Source: an uncultured Bacteroides sp.
GTDB lineage: Bacteria; Bacteroidota; Bacteroidia; Bacteroidales; Bacteroidaceae
NCBI GenBank assembly: GCA_959606905.1
Contig: CAUHML010000002.1
Coordinates: 62,001-126,000, forward strand
Reading direction: 5' to 3'
Length of the DNA: 64,000 bases
In this document: positions 10,046 through 20,123 of the stretch, one piece after another
How the letters are laid out: every line of letters begins with the position of its first letter
How positions within the stretch are numbered: the stretch's first letter is position 1
Made by a program: the position numbers and the translations under genes
Notes under the pieces: model-generated
Database searches by the model: none
Told to the model about the DNA's origin: nothing
The model's input: only the letters and a program-made list of their open reading frames with translations

Positions 10046-10660
10046 ATGATAATCAAGAATTTGGAGAATAAAATCAAGCTGGTAATCATTGTCACCGGCT
10101 TTGTTATAATAGGTTGTGTGATAATCAGTATCAGTTCTATCGTGACTGCAACCAATATGGTTATTGATTCGCATAAGAAAATCTATGTATTGGACGGGAA
10201 TGTGCCAATTCTAGTTTCCCGGACAACCATGGACGAGACTATTGATGTGGAAGCCCGCTCACATATTGAGATGTTCCACCATTTCTTTTTTACGCTGGCA
10301 CCTGATGACAAATATATCAAATATACGATGGAAAAAGCGATGTATTTGGTGGATGAAACAGGGCTGGCTCAATACAATACCTTGAAAGAAAAAGGATTTT
10401 ACAACAATATCATGGGAACTTCGGCGGTCTTCTCCATATTTTGCGACAGTATTAAACTGGATATGGACAAAATGGAGTTCACCTACTATGGACGACAACG
10501 CATTGAGCGACGTACCTCGATACTAACCCGGGAACTGGTGACAGCGGGAAAATTGAAACGCGTGCCCAGAACCGATAATAATCCCCATGGATTACTTATT
10601 GTCAACTGGCGGACTTTGCTGAACAAGGACCTTGAACAACGAACTAAAAATAGTTACTAA
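10046..10660 (+). CDS. traK: TraK, VirB8-like bitopic conjugation protein
   Basis: 204 residues, starting at an ATG preceded by AGGAG, one of the clearer ribosome binding sites in the window. One N-terminal transmembrane helix (about residues 11-33) is followed by a periplasmic domain. The domain includes the family-typical stretch around RSHIEMFHHFFFTLAPDD and ends with basic residues. TraK of CTnDOT-type elements is the assembly-nucleating, VirB8/TrbF-like inner-membrane component. Gene order traJ-traK is conserved. Confidence 0.92.
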   Translation: MIIKNLENKIKLVIIVTGFVIIGCVIISISSIVTATNMVIDSHKKIYVLDGNVPILVSRTTMDETIDVEARSHIEMFHHFFFTLAPDDKYIKYTMEKAMYLVDETGLAQYNTLKEKGFYNNIMGTSAVFSIFCDSIKLDMDKMEFTYYGRQRIERRTSILTRELVTAGKLKRVPRTDNNPHGLLIVNWRTLLNKDLEQRTKNSY

Positions 10661-10661
10661 T

Positions 10662-11159
10662 ATGGGATGGAAGAAACTTATTTTCGGAGATAAAATGCCT
10701 GATAAGGATGATCCGAGATACAGAATCCAACGGGAGAGTGGAGTGAAAGCCGGGCGTGAAGTTGCCAAGGCGCTTGGAGTAGATAAAGCGGCTGCCAAAG
10801 CCCAACGTGTAGCATTGAAATATCCGAAGACTTTTCTTATAGTAGTTTTTGGCTTTGTAGTGATTTGTTTGGGATACAATGTTTACAGAATGGTTTATAT
10901 CTATAATCCTCCCGGTGCGCCGCGAACCGCTGTGGAGCGCCAAGATGCTTTATTCAAACTGAAGAGAAAACATGTAAACCAAAGTGAAGATGCTATTTAT
11001 CAACAGCAGGTGAAATTATTGAAAGATGAGATTGATGTGCTTACTGGCAAAGGAATATCTATGACGCATGATGATTCTTTGAAGGTGAAGATTCTACTGA
11101 AACAATTGCTGAGAATGAATAATTTAAAACAAGAAAATCATGATAACAGACAGAATTAA
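10662..11159 (+). CDS. TraL-like small membrane protein
   Basis: 165 residues from ATG 10662, directly after the traK stop. It has an N-terminal cytoplasmic part of about 50 residues (basic, Ala-rich), one transmembrane helix (about 56-77) and a hydrophilic tail with coiled-coil tendency. In CTnDOT this slot is traL, a short protein with one membrane helix. The protein here is longer, and I rely mostly on position. Its 3' end overlaps the traM start by 20 bases, implying translational coupling. Confidence 0.65.
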   Translation: MGWKKLIFGDKMPDKDDPRYRIQRESGVKAGREVAKALGVDKAAAKAQRVALKYPKTFLIVVFGFVVICLGYNVYRMVYIYNPPGAPRTAVERQDALFKLKRKHVNQSEDAIYQQQVKLLKDEIDVLTGKGISMTHDDSLKVKILLKQLLRMNNLKQENHDNRQN

Positions 11160-12396
11160 TTTCAAACAGCCTAAGTATGTACTTCCGCTGATAATCTTTC
11201 TTCCGTTGCTTGCTACGGCCTATTTTGTCTTTGATATGTTTGATACCAAATTGACAGAAGCACCGACATCGTTAGAGACAACGGAATACTTAAACTCGAA
11301 CTTACCACAAGCTGAGTTAAAAGATGATGGAATCGGAAATCGTTATGAAAGTATGTTAAAGTCTTTTGGTCGTATTCAGGATTATAGCGCTGTAGAAAGT
11401 ATTGAGCGTGGAGAAAGTGAGGAGAATAAAGAGGGGTATTCGTCCAAATATTCGGAAGCTGACCTCGCTTTGCTTGACGAGGATGCCGCTCGAAAAGCCC
11501 AGGAACTGGAAAAACTGCGAAATATGCAGGAAAGTATTCGGCAAGGGGCAGCTAAAGGTAAAGGGATGTTCGATAACGGTATTCCGGATACACTGAGTGA
11601 AACGGATCGACTTGACCGTTCGAGACAAAGACAAAGCGAAGCATTGGCAGAACTGAACAAAGCGCTTGCAGAAGCGCGTCAGAAAGGGCAGAAAGGGCTT
11701 ACGCCAATAGTTACAGATACACTAAAAACACCTTCGATAAGGGGTGAATTGTCAGCGAAAACAGAGAAAATGGGAACCGAAGGTATTATAACGGAAGGGG
11801 CGGTGAAAGGATTGGATGAGAATGCATCAGCAAAAGATGTTGTAAAGCTTATGAACAAGCCTTCGGATTATTTCTATACGATTGCGGAGAATGAGCGTGA
11901 GCCACATTTGATAAAGGCTATCATTGATGAGAATATTACCGCAGTGGACGGCTCGCGGGTGCGTTTGCGTTTGTTGGATGATGTCATGATCAGTGATTGT
12001 CTGGTGAGTAAAGGGTCTTATCTGTATGCTACGATGTCCGGATTCGGATCGCAACGCGTTAAAGGCAATGTACAAAGTATTCTTGTTGAGGATGAACTGG
12101 TGAAAGTGAACCTGGCGGTCTATGACACGGATGGCTTGGAGGGACTTTATGTTCCATCCAGCAAATTCAGGGAAACTGCCCAAAATGTGGCAAGTGGTGC
12201 CATTGGAGGGAGCATGAATATGAATACCACCGGAGGAGGGAATATGCTTCAGCAATGGGGAATGCAAGCATTGAACAATGCTTATCAGAAAACGACAAAT
12301 GCACTTTCGTCTTCTGTGAAGAAGAATCGGGCGAAACTGAAATATGGCAGTTTCGTATATCTGGTAAATGGAAGGGAAAAAAGAAATAATAAATAA
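11140..12396 (+). CDS. traM: TraM, VirB10-like channel protein
   Basis: 418 residues. One transmembrane helix lies near the N-terminus (about 13-32), then a long charged, helical, low-complexity linker (about 90-200). The conserved TraM C-terminal domain spans about 240-360 and is recognised by IIDENITAVDGSRVRLRLLDD and AVYDTDGLEGLYVPSSKF. By analogy with VirB10, it spans the periplasm and links the inner- and outer-membrane parts of the mating channel. The start lies inside the preceding gene. Confidence 0.94.
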   Translation: MITDRINFKQPKYVLPLIIFLPLLATAYFVFDMFDTKLTEAPTSLETTEYLNSNLPQAELKDDGIGNRYESMLKSFGRIQDYSAVESIERGESEENKEGYSSKYSEADLALLDEDAARKAQELEKLRNMQESIRQGAAKGKGMFDNGIPDTLSETDRLDRSRQRQSEALAELNKALAEARQKGQKGLTPIVTDTLKTPSIRGELSAKTEKMGTEGIITEGAVKGLDENASAKDVVKLMNKPSDYFYTIAENEREPHLIKAIIDENITAVDGSRVRLRLLDDVMISDCLVSKGSYLYATMSGFGSQRVKGNVQSILVEDELVKVNLAVYDTDGLEGLYVPSSKFRETAQNVASGAIGGSMNMNTTGGGNMLQQWGMQALNNAYQKTTNALSSSVKKNRAKLKYGSFVYLVNGREKRNNK

Positions 12397-12408
12397 AAAA
12401 GCAGAAAC

Positions 12409-13251
12409 ATGAATACTCAGATGAAAAAGCTTATGGCATTGGTATGGGGGGCAACTGCTCTTCCCGCTTTTGCACAGAATACTTTCCAAGAAATGGAAGT
12501 ATTGACTGTCAATGAACAGGTTACTACAGTGGTTACAGCGGGTGAACCTATTCGGTTTGTGGATATATCTACGGACAAGGTGGCCGGTGACCAGCCAATC
12601 AAAAATATAATTCGGTTAAAGCCTAAAAAGGAGGCCACAGACGGGGATATCCTCGGAATTGTCACTGTCGTGACAGAACGATACCGTACACAATATGGGT
12701 TGGTTTATACCAGCCGCATTGCAGAGGCTGTTACGGATAAGGAGATACAACAAGCGGAGATGCAGCCGTATCATAATCCGGCAGTGAGTCTATCTACGGA
12801 TGATATGTATGCATACGCTCGTAAAATATGGAATTCGCCTGCCCGTTTCCGTGATGTCAGTTCTCGTGGAAACCGATTGCGTATGCGTTTGAATAATATA
12901 TATACCTGCGGGGAATATTTCTTCATAGATTTTTCTATCAATAATCATACGAATATCCAATTTGATATTGATGAAATTCGATTGAAACTATCTGATAAGA
13001 AGATAACGAAAGCTACTAATTCGCAGACTATCGAGCTGAAGCCGGAAATGATGCTGGAAAAGGCAGTATCGTTCCGTGGAGGATACCGGAACGTGATTGC
13101 TGTTAAGAAACTGACTTTTCCAAATGATAAGGTCTTGTCTATAGAGGTGAGTGAAAAGCAAATTTCAGGTAGAACAGTCAAACTGAATATAGATTATGGC
13201 GATGTGCTGTGTGCGGATAGTTTCCATGATGCTCTATTGGAAGTGGATTAA
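12409..13251 (+). CDS. traN: TraN (DUF4138), VirB9-like outer-channel protein
   Basis: 280 residues with a signal peptide ending ALPAFAQN. TraN/DUF4138 proteins are exported beta-rich proteins of the Bacteroides mating channel, the likely counterpart of VirB9. Family hallmarks are SRGNRLRMRLNNIYTCGEYFFI and INNHTNIQFDIDEIRLKL, followed by a terminal beta domain. ATG 12409 is used; ATG 12421 would also keep the signal peptide. It is preceded by traM (12 bases) and followed by traO (17 bases). Confidence 0.94.
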   Translation: MNTQMKKLMALVWGATALPAFAQNTFQEMEVLTVNEQVTTVVTAGEPIRFVDISTDKVAGDQPIKNIIRLKPKKEATDGDILGIVTVVTERYRTQYGLVYTSRIAEAVTDKEIQQAEMQPYHNPAVSLSTDDMYAYARKIWNSPARFRDVSSRGNRLRMRLNNIYTCGEYFFIDFSINNHTNIQFDIDEIRLKLSDKKITKATNSQTIELKPEMMLEKAVSFRGGYRNVIAVKKLTFPNDKVLSIEVSEKQISGRTVKLNIDYGDVLCADSFHDALLEVD

Positions 13252-13268
13252 CTAAAAACGTTGAAACA

Positions 13269-13775
13269 ATGAAAAAAATATGGATACTATGTTTAGTTTT
13301 GTTCGGGCTGTTGGCTCCTGCAATAGCTTCTGACGGTGACAGGTTCTTTCAGGTGGGTACAGGTATTTTGTATGAGCGTGGATGGGATTTGACTGTCGGT
13401 ATAGAACAAGAAACCCGCTATCACAATGCGTGGGAGTATTTTGGAAATGTGTATTTGAAATGGGAGGATTGTGCTTCATGCGGGCATATCTGCCCTGAGT
13501 CTTTCTGGAAAAGTTATAATACGTGGGCATTAGGTGCTGCTTATAAGCCCTCACTAATGAGAAAACGTAATTCTGTCGGGCGCGCACGTTTAGGGATATC
13601 TATGGGGTCGGACAAGAATGAGTTTCTAGCTGGATTGCATATAGGCTACGAGCAGAATTATACTTTGCATAACGGTATGGTGTTATACTGGCAAGTGAAA
13701 AGTGACTTGATGATAAACGGTAAAGATCTCTTTAGGACGGGAGTAGTGCTGGGAGTGAAACTACCATTCAAATAA
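13269..13775 (+). CDS. traO: TraO, conserved exported beta-rich conjugation protein
   Basis: 168 residues, signal peptide ending AIAS, then an alternating beta-strand pattern that ends in GVVLGVKLPFK, a typical outer-membrane barrel C-terminus. TraO of Bacteroides conjugative transposons is a small outer-membrane protein of this type, always just after traN. The internal CASCGHIC cluster is unusual and could form disulfides. A structural role at the outer membrane is inferred. Confidence 0.85.
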   Translation: MKKIWILCLVLFGLLAPAIASDGDRFFQVGTGILYERGWDLTVGIEQETRYHNAWEYFGNVYLKWEDCASCGHICPESFWKSYNTWALGAAYKPSLMRKRNSVGRARLGISMGSDKNEFLAGLHIGYEQNYTLHNGMVLYWQVKSDLMINGKDLFRTGVVLGVKLPFK

Positions 13776-13780
13776 AGAAT

Positions 13781-14434
13781 ATGAGAAAATATATAATTCC
13801 AATCATGCTGTTACTTGCGGTTATATTATCTGCTTGTGACGGACACAAAGAATTTCCTGATAATTCCCTTTCCGTTTGTCATATCCTTTGCACAGACGGA
13901 CAGACAATGAATTATGATGCTTATAAACAAAGTGGTAAGGAAGCGATAGCCGTTGTCTTTTATGTTAACCATGACTTGAATACAGAGGGGCAGGGATATG
14001 CGGTTTATCTCTGGGATATGGAACCGCTTGCTTTTGCCGATAGTACAGGAACAGCTCAGGATACATCAGCTGATACGGATGCCTTGGATGGCAATACGAA
14101 TACCTATTCCATGTATGTGGGTAAAAAGATTGGTTCTCCATTGGCATTACAGGTGTTCAGCTTGTGGCGCTACGGACAGAGTGCCTATATTCCTTCGGTA
14201 GCTCAAATGAGATTGCTGAAATCTGCTAGAGATAAAATTAACCCGTATATTGTAAGTTGCGGCGGTGAACCTTTGCCTGACGATGCGAATGTATGTTGGT
14301 ACTGGACTTCAACGGAAGTGAAGGGACAGGAGGCTAATAAGGCATGGCTCTATTCGATGCAAAGCGGAGCCATACAGGAAACTCCGAAGTCCCATGCCTA
14401 TAAGTCTCGTCCAATTATTACTATCAATTATTAA
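13781..14434 (+). CDS. Lipoprotein with a FISUMP/DUF1566-like ending
   Basis: 217 residues. The lipoprotein signal ends in ILSAC (Cys19). The C-terminal half has the WYWTSTEV and Y.SRPIITI motifs seen in DUF1566/FISUMP domains, which are found in Bacteroidetes surface lipoproteins and beside fimbrillins. The gap to the coupling-protein gene is only two bases, so it belongs to the tra transcript. CTnDOT has traP and traQ around here; this protein resembles neither. A surface accessory of the mating apparatus is an inference. Confidence 0.65.
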   Translation: MRKYIIPIMLLLAVILSACDGHKEFPDNSLSVCHILCTDGQTMNYDAYKQSGKEAIAVVFYVNHDLNTEGQGYAVYLWDMEPLAFADSTGTAQDTSADTDALDGNTNTYSMYVGKKIGSPLALQVFSLWRYGQSAYIPSVAQMRLLKSARDKINPYIVSCGGEPLPDDANVCWYWTSTEVKGQEANKAWLYSMQSGAIQETPKSHAYKSRPIITINY

Positions 14435-14436
14435 AT

Positions 14437-16620
14437 ATGGAAGAGAGTAAGGAACTACAAGGGGCTTATAAAATCTTTAGAACGGTAATCTATATTTCCA
14501 TTCTAATGGAGTTTTTTGAATATGCTATTGAACCTGCAATGCTCGATCATTGGGGAGGGGTGCTTTGTGATATTCATGATCGCATTAAATTGTGGTTTAT
14601 CTATCAGGATGGAAACCTGGTTTATTGCAAGTTGGCTACATTTTTTCTGATTTGTATCACATGTATTGGCACGCGTAATAAAAAACACCTTGAATTTGAT
14701 GCCCGAAGACAGGTGTTTTATCCGTTAATAATCGGCATAACTCTGATGGTGGCAGCCGTGTGGCTGTTCAATCAGGATATGGGTTTTACGCTTTACGGAT
14801 TCCGCGCCAATATTATCTTTTATATGATTATTTCCGTGGCAGGTACGATATTGGTGCATGTGGCTTTGGATAATATATCGAAATTCTTGAAGGAAGGGTT
14901 ACTGAAGGACCGCTTCAATCTTGAAAACGAATCATTCATGCAATGTACTAAGTTACAGGAAAATCCATATTCAGTAAATATCCCTATGCGGTTTTATTAT
15001 AAAGGTAAATTCCATAAAGGGTGGATTAATATAACAAATCCGTTCCGTGGGTGCTGGTGTGTCGGAACTCCGGGATCCGGTAAGACATTTAGCCTTATCG
15101 AACCATATATCCGTCAGCATAGTGCGAAAGGGTTTGCTATGGTCGTGTATGATTATAAGTTTCCTACTTTAGCAACGAAACTGTATTACCATTATCTAAA
15201 AAATAAGAAGAATGGCCAGCTGCCAAAGGGATGTAAATTCAATATTATAAATTTTGTTGATGTTGAGTATTCACGTCGGGTAAATCCTATTCAAAAGAAA
15301 TATATTGATAATTTGGCGGCTGCTTCCGAAACGGCGGAAACCTTGCTGGAATCATTACAGAAGGGGAAGAAGGAAGGTGGAGGAGGATCCGACCAATTCT
15401 TTCAAACATCAGCGGTAAACTTTCTGGCTGCTTGCATCTACTTCTTTGTGAATTATGAGAAAGAACCGTATGATAAAGAAGGGAATAAGTTGCAAGTGGA
15501 AATGAAATGGAATCCGTCTCTGAAGAAAAATGCTCCCACAGGAAAAGTGTTTGATGCAATGGGAAAGGAAGTGATTCCCGATTACTGGTTGGGTAAGTAT
15601 TCAGACATGCCGCATATCCTGTCTTTTTTGAATGAGGGCTATCAGACTATCTTTGATGTATTGCAGACGGATAACGAGGTGGCTCCTTTGTTAGCTCCTT
15701 TTAAAACGGCTTTGCAGAACAAGGCACTTGAACAATTGGAAGGTATGATCGGCACACTCCGCGTATATACTTCGCGATTGGCTACCAAAGAGTCATATTG
15801 GATTTTTCATAAAAATGGGGATGATTTTGATTTGAAGGTTTCGGACCCAGAAAATCCTTCTTACCTGTTGATAGCTAATGATCCGGAAATGGAAAGTATA
15901 ATCGGGGCTTTAAACGCTTTGATACTGAATCGCCTGGTTACTCGTGTGAATACAGGGCAAGGAAAGAATCTTCCTACAAGTATTATCGTGGATGAGCTGC
16001 CCACTCTTTATTTTCATAAGATAGACCGCTTGATTGGTACGGCACGCTCCAATAAAGTGTCGGTTGCTTTGGGATTTCAAGAGTTACCGCAGTTGGAAGG
16101 GGATTATGGCAAGGTAGGGATGCAGAAGATTATTACTACTGTGGGAAACGTAGTTGCGGGTTCGGCACGTAGTAAAGAGACATTGGAATGGTTAAGCAAT
16201 GACATTTTCGGTAAGGTGGTGCAGATGAAAAAGGGGGTAACGATTGACCGTGAGAAGACTTCTATTAATCTGAACGAGAATATGGATAATTTGGTTCCTG
16301 CTTCCAAAATATCGGACTTGCCTACGGGATGGATATGCGGGCAGGTGGCAAGGGATTTCATAAAGACACGTATCGGACATAGTAACAGCATGAATATTCA
16401 GGAAGCTGAGGAATTTCAGACTTCGAAGTTTTTTTGCAAAACGGACTTTGACATGAAAGAGATTCAGAAAGAGGAAGGGGAATATGTCCCCTTGCCTAAA
16501 TTCTATACCTTTGCTTCCAAAGATGCTCGGGAACGAATTTTGTATGCGAATTTTATTCAAGTGGATAAGGATATTAAACAATTGTTGGCTGAGGTGTTTA
16601 ACCAAGCACGGGCTATCTAA
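14437..16620 (+). CDS. Type IV coupling protein (VirD4/TraD-like, MobC/TraG family)
   Basis: 727 residues. Four hydrophobic helices lie in the first 150 residues. Walker A GTPGSGKTF is at about 210-218 and Walker B SIIVDELPTLYF at about 515-526. These ATPases bring the relaxase-DNA complex to the transfer channel at the inner membrane. Long insertions after Walker A (about 320-375) are usual for the Bacteroidetes coupling proteins. It is the last gene of this operon. No relaxase gene is visible next to it, unlike mobABC clusters, so the relaxase must lie outside the window. Confidence 0.93.
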   Translation: MEESKELQGAYKIFRTVIYISILMEFFEYAIEPAMLDHWGGVLCDIHDRIKLWFIYQDGNLVYCKLATFFLICITCIGTRNKKHLEFDARRQVFYPLIIGITLMVAAVWLFNQDMGFTLYGFRANIIFYMIISVAGTILVHVALDNISKFLKEGLLKDRFNLENESFMQCTKLQENPYSVNIPMRFYYKGKFHKGWINITNPFRGCWCVGTPGSGKTFSLIEPYIRQHSAKGFAMVVYDYKFPTLATKLYYHYLKNKKNGQLPKGCKFNIINFVDVEYSRRVNPIQKKYIDNLAAASETAETLLESLQKGKKEGGGGSDQFFQTSAVNFLAACIYFFVNYEKEPYDKEGNKLQVEMKWNPSLKKNAPTGKVFDAMGKEVIPDYWLGKYSDMPHILSFLNEGYQTIFDVLQTDNEVAPLLAPFKTALQNKALEQLEGMIGTLRVYTSRLATKESYWIFHKNGDDFDLKVSDPENPSYLLIANDPEMESIIGALNALILNRLVTRVNTGQGKNLPTSIIVDELPTLYFHKIDRLIGTARSNKVSVALGFQELPQLEGDYGKVGMQKIITTVGNVVAGSARSKETLEWLSNDIFGKVVQMKKGVTIDREKTSINLNENMDNLVPASKISDLPTGWICGQVARDFIKTRIGHSNSMNIQEAEEFQTSKFFCKTDFDMKEIQKEEGEYVPLPKFYTFASKDARERILYANFIQVDKDIKQLLAEVFNQARAI

Positions 16621-16962
16621 AGAAATATGTTATCAAAAGTTCGACGATAATAAGCTTGGTAATTTGTGAATTATATATTATAACTTAATCGTTAGACTTT
16701 TGATAACATTCATTTAATATTTTACTTTTGCCATTCTTAAGTTTTTAAAAAGCTCTTAGTTTGTTTTTCAACTGGTAATTGATGGTTCATTATATCCCTT
16801 CTCATAAGTAGGCTCCAAGGTCTTGAGTAAATCTCTGTTGTATAGATACATGCTTCAGTACATCCCGAATATTATCCCTTGTTTTTGATAATGCACATAA
16901 TATTAAGAATATTGAATATCTATTTTTTATGAATGAGCTTTTTATATTTATTAAATGAAAAC
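16621..16962. repeat. Convergent intergenic region with a 21-bp inverted repeat
   Basis: No gene is seen in these 342 bases between the converging coupling-protein and TPR-CHAT genes. A long imperfect inverted repeat has arms 16628-16648 and 16688-16708. The outer 13 bases TGTTATCAAAAGT match perfectly, and 18 of 21 match overall. The 39-base centre contains the self-complementary TTATATATTATAA. It starts 8 bases after the coupling-protein stop. A structure that stops or stabilises transcripts is most likely, but a protein-binding site or insertion scar is possible. The rest is AT-rich without recognisable signals. Confidence 0.6.
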
Positions 16963-19900
16963 CTACCATTTACCTACTAATGTAAAAGGTATCCAATAAT
17001 ATGGATGAGGATACATTTCTATAAGTTCTATTATAGCATTTCTAAATGCAATAGATTTGCTTTTTTCCACTTTTAGATGTTTGAGGAACCTTTGCATAAA
17101 TTTATTGGCAACCTTGGCATCTACAGGCTTAATACAGTTTATAACAGAAGATGCACCTGCATAAAGAAGAGCCCTAGTTAGTCCCATACAATCTTCAGAT
17201 AGCTCTATCTTGTTTTCCCCTGATGAGCAAGCAATACTTGTAACTAAATCAACATTTAACTTTATGCCAAAAATATCTTTTGCAGTCAGATCTCCATCAA
17301 ATAACATGAGCCCTGATTGTAGAGGATCTTTGTAATTGAAATATCCATGACATAAAAAACTCATTATGTCCGCTTCTTCTCCATTTTGCAAGTGAGTTGT
17401 TAAAGCATCAGATCCTATATGTAATTTGCAATTGAATAAATCCTTGAAGAAATCAATATTTCTTTCAATGTATTCTTTCACTCCACCTTGCCGATCTATT
17501 CCATAAACAATACAGGATTTATATTCTATAACATTTCTTTGAGGAAGTAGTGGTATTAAAGAGGCTGATGGACTATAAACTATAATATAATTTTCTATAA
17601 GTCTCTTATCATCCAATTTAAGTGCGTGAAAAGGAACTAAATTTAAAATCCCTTCTGGTATAATATATACAATATCATCTTCTGCTATATACTTTTTTAT
17701 GGGAGTGACTAGCAAGTTTAATTCAAGCCAATGCTCGCCTTCCATGGAAGGATGCTTGATCTCTTTATTACAAAACTCAAGACATTGGGTGATTTTATCA
17801 AATGAGATATTTACAGTTTCAACATGAACATTTTCTTCTTTGGATGAAACTATAAAAATGTACGTACAGTCAGATGTGCAATAATACTCAATTAATACAA
17901 TATTTTTATCTTGTTTTATTAAATATTCATGTATCTCAGAGAAGGCTAAACTTTTTTCTTGTTTTATAGCATAAGAATCATCATTCATTTGACCGACTGT
18001 TTCTCTCACTTTAGTGAGTTTCAATTTTAACCTTGTCAATTCATTAGGTGAATTCACACTTCCGTGTTGAATGTGATCGATTTCTATATCGGCTATTTTC
18101 TTGATTATTTCATATTCTTCATCTATAGCTTTTTTTAAATGAGTATTGTCAATTTGCAGAGTATTGGCATGCGAATGTGCCATTAAGTGATATAAACTTA
18201 TACATTTACTATTTTCAAGGAAGTTAAACGCTTCTATATATTTCCCATATTTTATACACTGTGGTATTACATAATGAAGATAAGTATTAATTTTAGATGA
18301 ATAAGCTATAATGTCTTTCTCATAAAGCAAATTATGTAATACTGAATTTGCGTAAGATACAAATAATTTACAATAAGAAAAAGCTTTTTCATATTCCCCT
18401 TTCTGATCATATGACTTTGCCATATTTAGACATGCTAGTTGCTTTATTTCAGGAAGATTTAATTCTCGGGATATTTCTAAAGCCATGATACTATATTCGA
18501 TAGCAATATCAAAATCCCCACTAAGAAAATAGGCGCTTCCAATATTTAAGTAACAATAGGCTTCACCTTCTTTGTCTTGAATAGACTTCTTTATATCTAA
18601 CGATTTCTGTAAATAATATAATGCTTGAGACGAATCATATTTCTTATTTATATAAATAGCTCCTATATCTGTATAAGAACGCGAAATCTCCTGTTGCTGT
18701 TTGGTTTCATCGAATAATTTAATCGATTTTTTTAAATAATAAAGAGCTTTGTCCTCCATGTTTTCCATGTCCATAGAAGCAGTACCCATATTTTGGTAGC
18801 ATATAGCAGCACTTGCTTGGTTATTTACTTCTATACAGATTTTTAATGCTTCTTTATATTCACTGATAGCTTCTATTTTTTTTCCAATATCTTGATAAAC
18901 ATTCCCAATATTTATTTTTGTTCCAATAATCAAATCACGACGTGAATATTGTATAGCAAAAGCTAATGACTGATTGAAATATTCTAAAGCATTACTGTAT
19001 TTTCCCTCTTTTCTAGCAGCTATTCCCTTTGTAATATTATTCTCAATTAAATCTAATTCTCCTATATAAGATATATTTAAATTAGCATATTTCTTTTCAA
19101 ACTGATTTAGTTCATCTATATTTCCAAGTAACTTATATAATGCAATAATTGTAGTATAACAATAATTTAACTTTAAAGCGTTATTTTCCTTTATTCTTAT
19201 GTCTAAAGCTTGTTTGTACGAAATAATACTTTTGTTGTAATCTTTAGATTTATAGTACAAACTCCCTTCGTTTTCTAAGCAACAAGCCTCAATACTACCA
19301 CAGCCAATTTCTCTTGCTATTTGCAAACTCTGTTCTGTATAATACAATGCTTTATCAGGATCACCGGAATCATCATAGATAGCACCTTGTGTCATTAAAC
19401 AAATAGATAAATTCTGCTGATCTGTAAACTGGTTAGCCAACTCTAGTGCTTGAGAGTTCAAATCTAATGCCCTTTCAAAATCACCAATTATTCTAAACAC
19501 TTCACTCAGATTATTTAAGCATTTTGATTCTAAAACTTTATCACTTATTTCCCTGCTCCTATTTAATGCATTCATGTAATTTTCAATTGATGTTTGAAAG
19601 TCACCTTTATTTTTATAAGCAGAACCTAGTACAATATAACAAGATATGGATGCGGGGGGATTGTTTTTAAATAGTTCCAAAGCCTTCTTTGCATATGTAA
19701 TAGCTTTTCCACATTCGCCTATTTTATCGTAATTTATCGCAAGATTGCCATATAAATTATTTAACATATTGTGCTTTTGATGTTTTTCGGCCAGTGATAC
19801 TGCATCTTGGTATTGCCGAGTGGCAGAGACATTATCTCCTAACATATTAAATATAATACCTTTATTGGTAATACACGAAATAACTCCTTCTATGAAGTTT

Positions 19901-20112
19901 TGTTGAGAAAATATCTGCATTAGATTATCAAAAATAGAATCGGCATAAGCAAAGTATGCTGTTTGACATAGAACTATTCCACATTGGTGCAAGTCATTAT
20001 AGGTCAAATTAGGGAAATACCATTGAGCTTCTGATTTAAAATTCTCATAAAATGATTTAGGAGTGCCTTGATAATTTTCAGCAAACCTTCTTATAAATGT
20101 TATAATATCCAT
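16963..20112 (-). CDS. TPR-CHAT protease, candidate defence effector
   Basis: 1049 residues, cytoplasmic (no signal or membrane segment). Residues about 30-610 are a long array of tetratricopeptide repeats, with recurring AI.YAKKALELF and SYTDIGAIYINK patterns. A helical linker follows, then a CHAT caspase-like domain (about 750-1049). The putative catalytic dyad is His922 in SFLCHGYF and Cys962 in SIACSSGEN, the usual CHAT H-G and C-S motifs. TPR-CHAT proteins act as activated proteases, for example the Csx29 partner of gRAMP in Craspase, and in other immune systems. It follows the gene at 20124 by 11 bases, and the pair is much more AT-rich than the tra genes. A defence role is inferred. 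Confidence 0.85.
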   Translation of the reverse strand: MDIITFIRRFAENYQGTPKSFYENFKSEAQWYFPNLTYNDLHQCGIVLCQTAYFAYADSIFDNLMQIFSQQNFIEGVISCITNKGIIFNMLGDNVSATRQYQDAVSLAEKHQKHNMLNNLYGNLAINYDKIGECGKAITYAKKALELFKNNPPASISCYIVLGSAYKNKGDFQTSIENYMNALNRSREISDKVLESKCLNNLSEVFRIIGDFERALDLNSQALELANQFTDQQNLSICLMTQGAIYDDSGDPDKALYYTEQSLQIAREIGCGSIEACCLENEGSLYYKSKDYNKSIISYKQALDIRIKENNALKLNYCYTTIIALYKLLGNIDELNQFEKKYANLNISYIGELDLIENNITKGIAARKEGKYSNALEYFNQSLAFAIQYSRRDLIIGTKINIGNVYQDIGKKIEAISEYKEALKICIEVNNQASAAICYQNMGTASMDMENMEDKALYYLKKSIKLFDETKQQQEISRSYTDIGAIYINKKYDSSQALYYLQKSLDIKKSIQDKEGEAYCYLNIGSAYFLSGDFDIAIEYSIMALEISRELNLPEIKQLACLNMAKSYDQKGEYEKAFSYCKLFVSYANSVLHNLLYEKDIIAYSSKINTYLHYVIPQCIKYGKYIEAFNFLENSKCISLYHLMAHSHANTLQIDNTHLKKAIDEEYEIIKKIADIEIDHIQHGSVNSPNELTRLKLKLTKVRETVGQMNDDSYAIKQEKSLAFSEIHEYLIKQDKNIVLIEYYCTSDCTYIFIVSSKEENVHVETVNISFDKITQCLEFCNKEIKHPSMEGEHWLELNLLVTPIKKYIAEDDIVYIIPEGILNLVPFHALKLDDKRLIENYIIVYSPSASLIPLLPQRNVIEYKSCIVYGIDRQGGVKEYIERNIDFFKDLFNCKLHIGSDALTTHLQNGEEADIMSFLCHGYFNYKDPLQSGLMLFDGDLTAKDIFGIKLNVDLVTSIACSSGENKIELSEDCMGLTRALLYAGASSVINCIKPVDAKVANKFMQRFLKHLKVEKSKSIAFRNAIIELIEMYPHPYYWIPFTLVGKW

Positions 20113-20123
20113 AGTGATAATTT

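Noticed and set aside
11827..12489. Open frame of 220 codons on the minus strand inside traM and traN
   Set aside because: It lies antisense to two clearly real tra genes, has no ribosome site or recognisable protein features, and spans their junction.
16628..16708. Invertible DNA switch (phase-variation promoter)
   Set aside because: Inverted repeats are present, but the 39-base centre has no -7 box and no invertase gene is near.
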